Below are positions 5,868 through 6,979 of a stretch of DNA of 6,979 bases, piece by piece. Below the pieces are notes generated by a model. That model saw nothing but the letters and a program-made list of their open reading frames with translations, did no database searches and was not told where the DNA came from. The DNA comes from Ruminococcaceae bacterium UBA737 (lineage in GTDB: Bacteria > Bacillota > Clostridia > Oscillospirales > Acutalibacteraceae), in the NCBI GenBank assembly GCA_002297415.1, contig DBKZ01000059.1, positions 7,453-14,431 of the forward strand, given 5' to 3'. The stretch's first letter is position 1, and the number at the start of each line of letters is the position of its first letter. The position numbers and the translations under genes are program-made.

Positions 5868-5874
5868 AAGAATT

Positions 5875-6729
5875 TTGGAAAACGGAGATCTTTATGTCCA
5901 GTGGTTTCCGGGTCATATGGCTCGGACGCGAAGACAGATAAAAGAGAGCCTGCCGCTCGTTGATGCGGTGGTCGAGATAGTTGATGCGCGCGTGCCCGTG
6001 AGCAGCCGCAACCCCGAATTGCCGGAGCTTATCGGACAAAAGCCGCTTATGGTCATTCTCAACAAATGCGACCTCGCCGACGAAAACGCGACGCGCCGCA
6101 GGATATCCGAGCTCGGCAAGCAGGGCGTGACGGCGATAGCTGTTGACTGCCGCTCGGGCAAGGGATTGAACGCCTTCGCGCCGACAGTCCGCCGTGTGCT
6201 CAGCGATAAAATTGAGGCGAACGCCCAGAAGGGCATGGCGGGCAAGCCGCTTCGCTTGATGGTAGTCGGTATACCTAATACAGGCAAGTCCTCGTTTATT
6301 AACCGCATGGCGGGCAAGAACAAGGCGAAAGTTGCGGACAAGCCCGGAGTCACGCGCCAGAACCAGTGGTTCAGCATCGGGAGCGGCATCGAGCTGCTCG
6401 ACACGCCCGGCGTGCTCTGGCCGAAGTTCGACGATCCAGATGTCGGTCTGCGTCTCGCATTCATCGGCTCTGTTAAGGACACTATTCTTGACATCGAGCT
6501 TATCGCGGCGCGCTTCCTGACGATAATGAACGAGAACTATCCCGAGAGGATAAAAGAGAGATATAAGCTCGAATTTCCGCCGGAGAGCGAGGAGTTTGAA
6601 CGCCTTGAGATGCTCGCAAGAAAGCGCGGGATGCTGATAAGCGGCGGCGAGCCGGACACGGAACGCGCGGCGGTCATGCTCCTCGACGAGTACCGCGCAG
6701 GCAAATTAGGCAGAATAACGCTCGACTGA
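5875..6729 (+). CDS. rbgA: Ribosome biogenesis GTPase RbgA/YlqF
   Basis: A 284-residue GTPase that helps late assembly of the 50S subunit in the cytoplasm. It shows the circular permutation typical of the YlqF/YawG group. The conserved N-terminal VQWFPGHMARTRRQI (8-22) comes first, then G4 NKCD (63-66) and the G5-like DCRSGKG (91-97). G1 GIPNTGKS follows at 132-139, the G2 threonine in PGVTRQ at about 158-162, and G3 DTPG at 176-179. A C-terminal helical domain completes the usual length. The start is TTG, supported by a strong ribosome binding site. A role in 50S maturation matches the nearby L19 gene, and rplS and ylqF are also close together in Bacillus. The CapA-family gene starts 18 nt after the stop and is probably co-transcribed. 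Confidence 0.96.
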   Translation: MENGDLYVQWFPGHMARTRRQIKESLPLVDAVVEIVDARVPVSSRNPELPELIGQKPLMVILNKCDLADENATRRRISELGKQGVTAIAVDCRSGKGLNAFAPTVRRVLSDKIEANAQKGMAGKPLRLMVVGIPNTGKSSFINRMAGKNKAKVADKPGVTRQNQWFSIGSGIELLDTPGVLWPKFDDPDVGLRLAFIGSVKDTILDIELIAARFLTIMNENYPERIKERYKLEFPPESEEFERLEMLARKRGMLISGGEPDTERAAVMLLDEYRAGKLGRITLD

Positions 6730-6747
6730 TAAAGGGAGAAAGATACC

Positions 6748-6979
6748 ATGAAAAAGACGACTATTCTCAGAGTTATAGCTCTTTTGGCGGCTCTGCTCAT
6801 GCTCTGCGCCTGCCAAAAGGCAGTGCCCGCAGGCGGCGAGGCGGAGAGCAACGATTCACAGAGCACGACCGCCGACTCGCGCGAGCCAGTCAGCGTGAAT
6901 ATCCTTGCCGTTGGTGATAATCTTATTCACGGGGTCATATACAATCAGGCGCACGCCCGCTCGGCGACAGGCGGCTACG
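6748..6979 (+). CDS. CapA-family (PGA_cap) lipoprotein, N-terminal part, runs off the window
   Basis: The first 77 codons are visible. The protein starts MKKTTILRVI followed by a hydrophobic stretch and a lipobox L19-C20-A21-C22, so it is probably a lipoprotein anchored through Cys22. A short linker rich in small and polar residues (about 23-47) leads into VSVNILAVGDNLIHG (48-62). This matches the start of CapA-type domains, metallophosphatase-fold proteins linked in some bacteria to poly-gamma-glutamate capsule synthesis; the GD-N--H pattern (G56, D57, N58, H61) is the expected first metal-site motif. The true substrate is unknown, and many clostridial homologues lie outside capsule operons. 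The ribosome binding site is GGGAG at 6734-6738, 9 nt from the ATG. The gene follows rbgA closely. Its 3' end is outside the window, so domain completeness cannot be judged. Confidence 0.8.
   Translation, partial: MKKTTILRVIALLAALLMLCACQKAVPAGGEAESNDSQSTTADSREPVSVNILAVGDNLIHGVIYNQAHARSATGGY

Noticed and set aside
5844..5942. Small overlapping plus-strand frame starting with ATG at 5844, upstream of and out of frame with rbgA.
   Set aside because: It has no ribosome binding site before its ATG, its body spans the strong rbgA ribosome binding site, and it overlaps the conserved rbgA N terminus.

Overview
The window looks like a chromosomal housekeeping segment from a clostridial Firmicute, probably of the Oscillospiraceae/Ruminococcaceae type. 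The reasons are an S-box (SAM-I) riboswitch on metK, a two-gene NfnAB-type oxidoreductase, an rplS-lepB-ylqF gene order common in clostridia, Gram-positive-type signal peptidases with one membrane anchor, strong AGGAGG-type ribosome binding sites, and a TTG start. The exact genus cannot be read from the sequence.

Left part (1-3695, minus strand): a tight operon metK-nfnA-nfnB. It starts from a clear sigma-A-type promoter (TTGACA, 17 nt, TAGAAT). Next come a SAM-I riboswitch aptamer and a terminator whose 5' arm can also form an antiterminator. The genes are then separated by 13 nt (metK/nfnA) or overlap by 8 nt (nfnA/nfnB), with no terminator between them. The operon ends at two abutting perfect palindromes at the left edge. 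SAM level therefore probably controls SAM synthetase together with a flavin/iron-sulfur NAD(P)H-ferredoxin oxidoreductase.

Middle (3487-4027): a 541-base divergent intergenic region. It holds the metK leader and promoter, about 145 bases with no assigned function, the rplS promoter with an A-rich upstream element, and a roughly 130-nt structured rplS leader. That leader may be an L19 autoregulatory leader.

Right part (4028-6979, plus strand): rplS (L19) with its own terminator, then two tandem type I signal peptidase genes closed by a UUCG-loop terminator. A new promoter then drives the ribosome-assembly GTPase gene rbgA/ylqF (TTG start), followed 18 nt later by the start of a CapA-family lipoprotein that runs off the window. 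These genes cover ribosome structure, ribosome assembly, and protein export or the cell envelope. The right part is visibly more GC-rich than the metK operon.

I found no unmistakably new system. The points most worth a second look are the riboswitch control of NfnAB, the structured rplS leader, the tandem palindromes at the left edge and the tandem signal peptidases.
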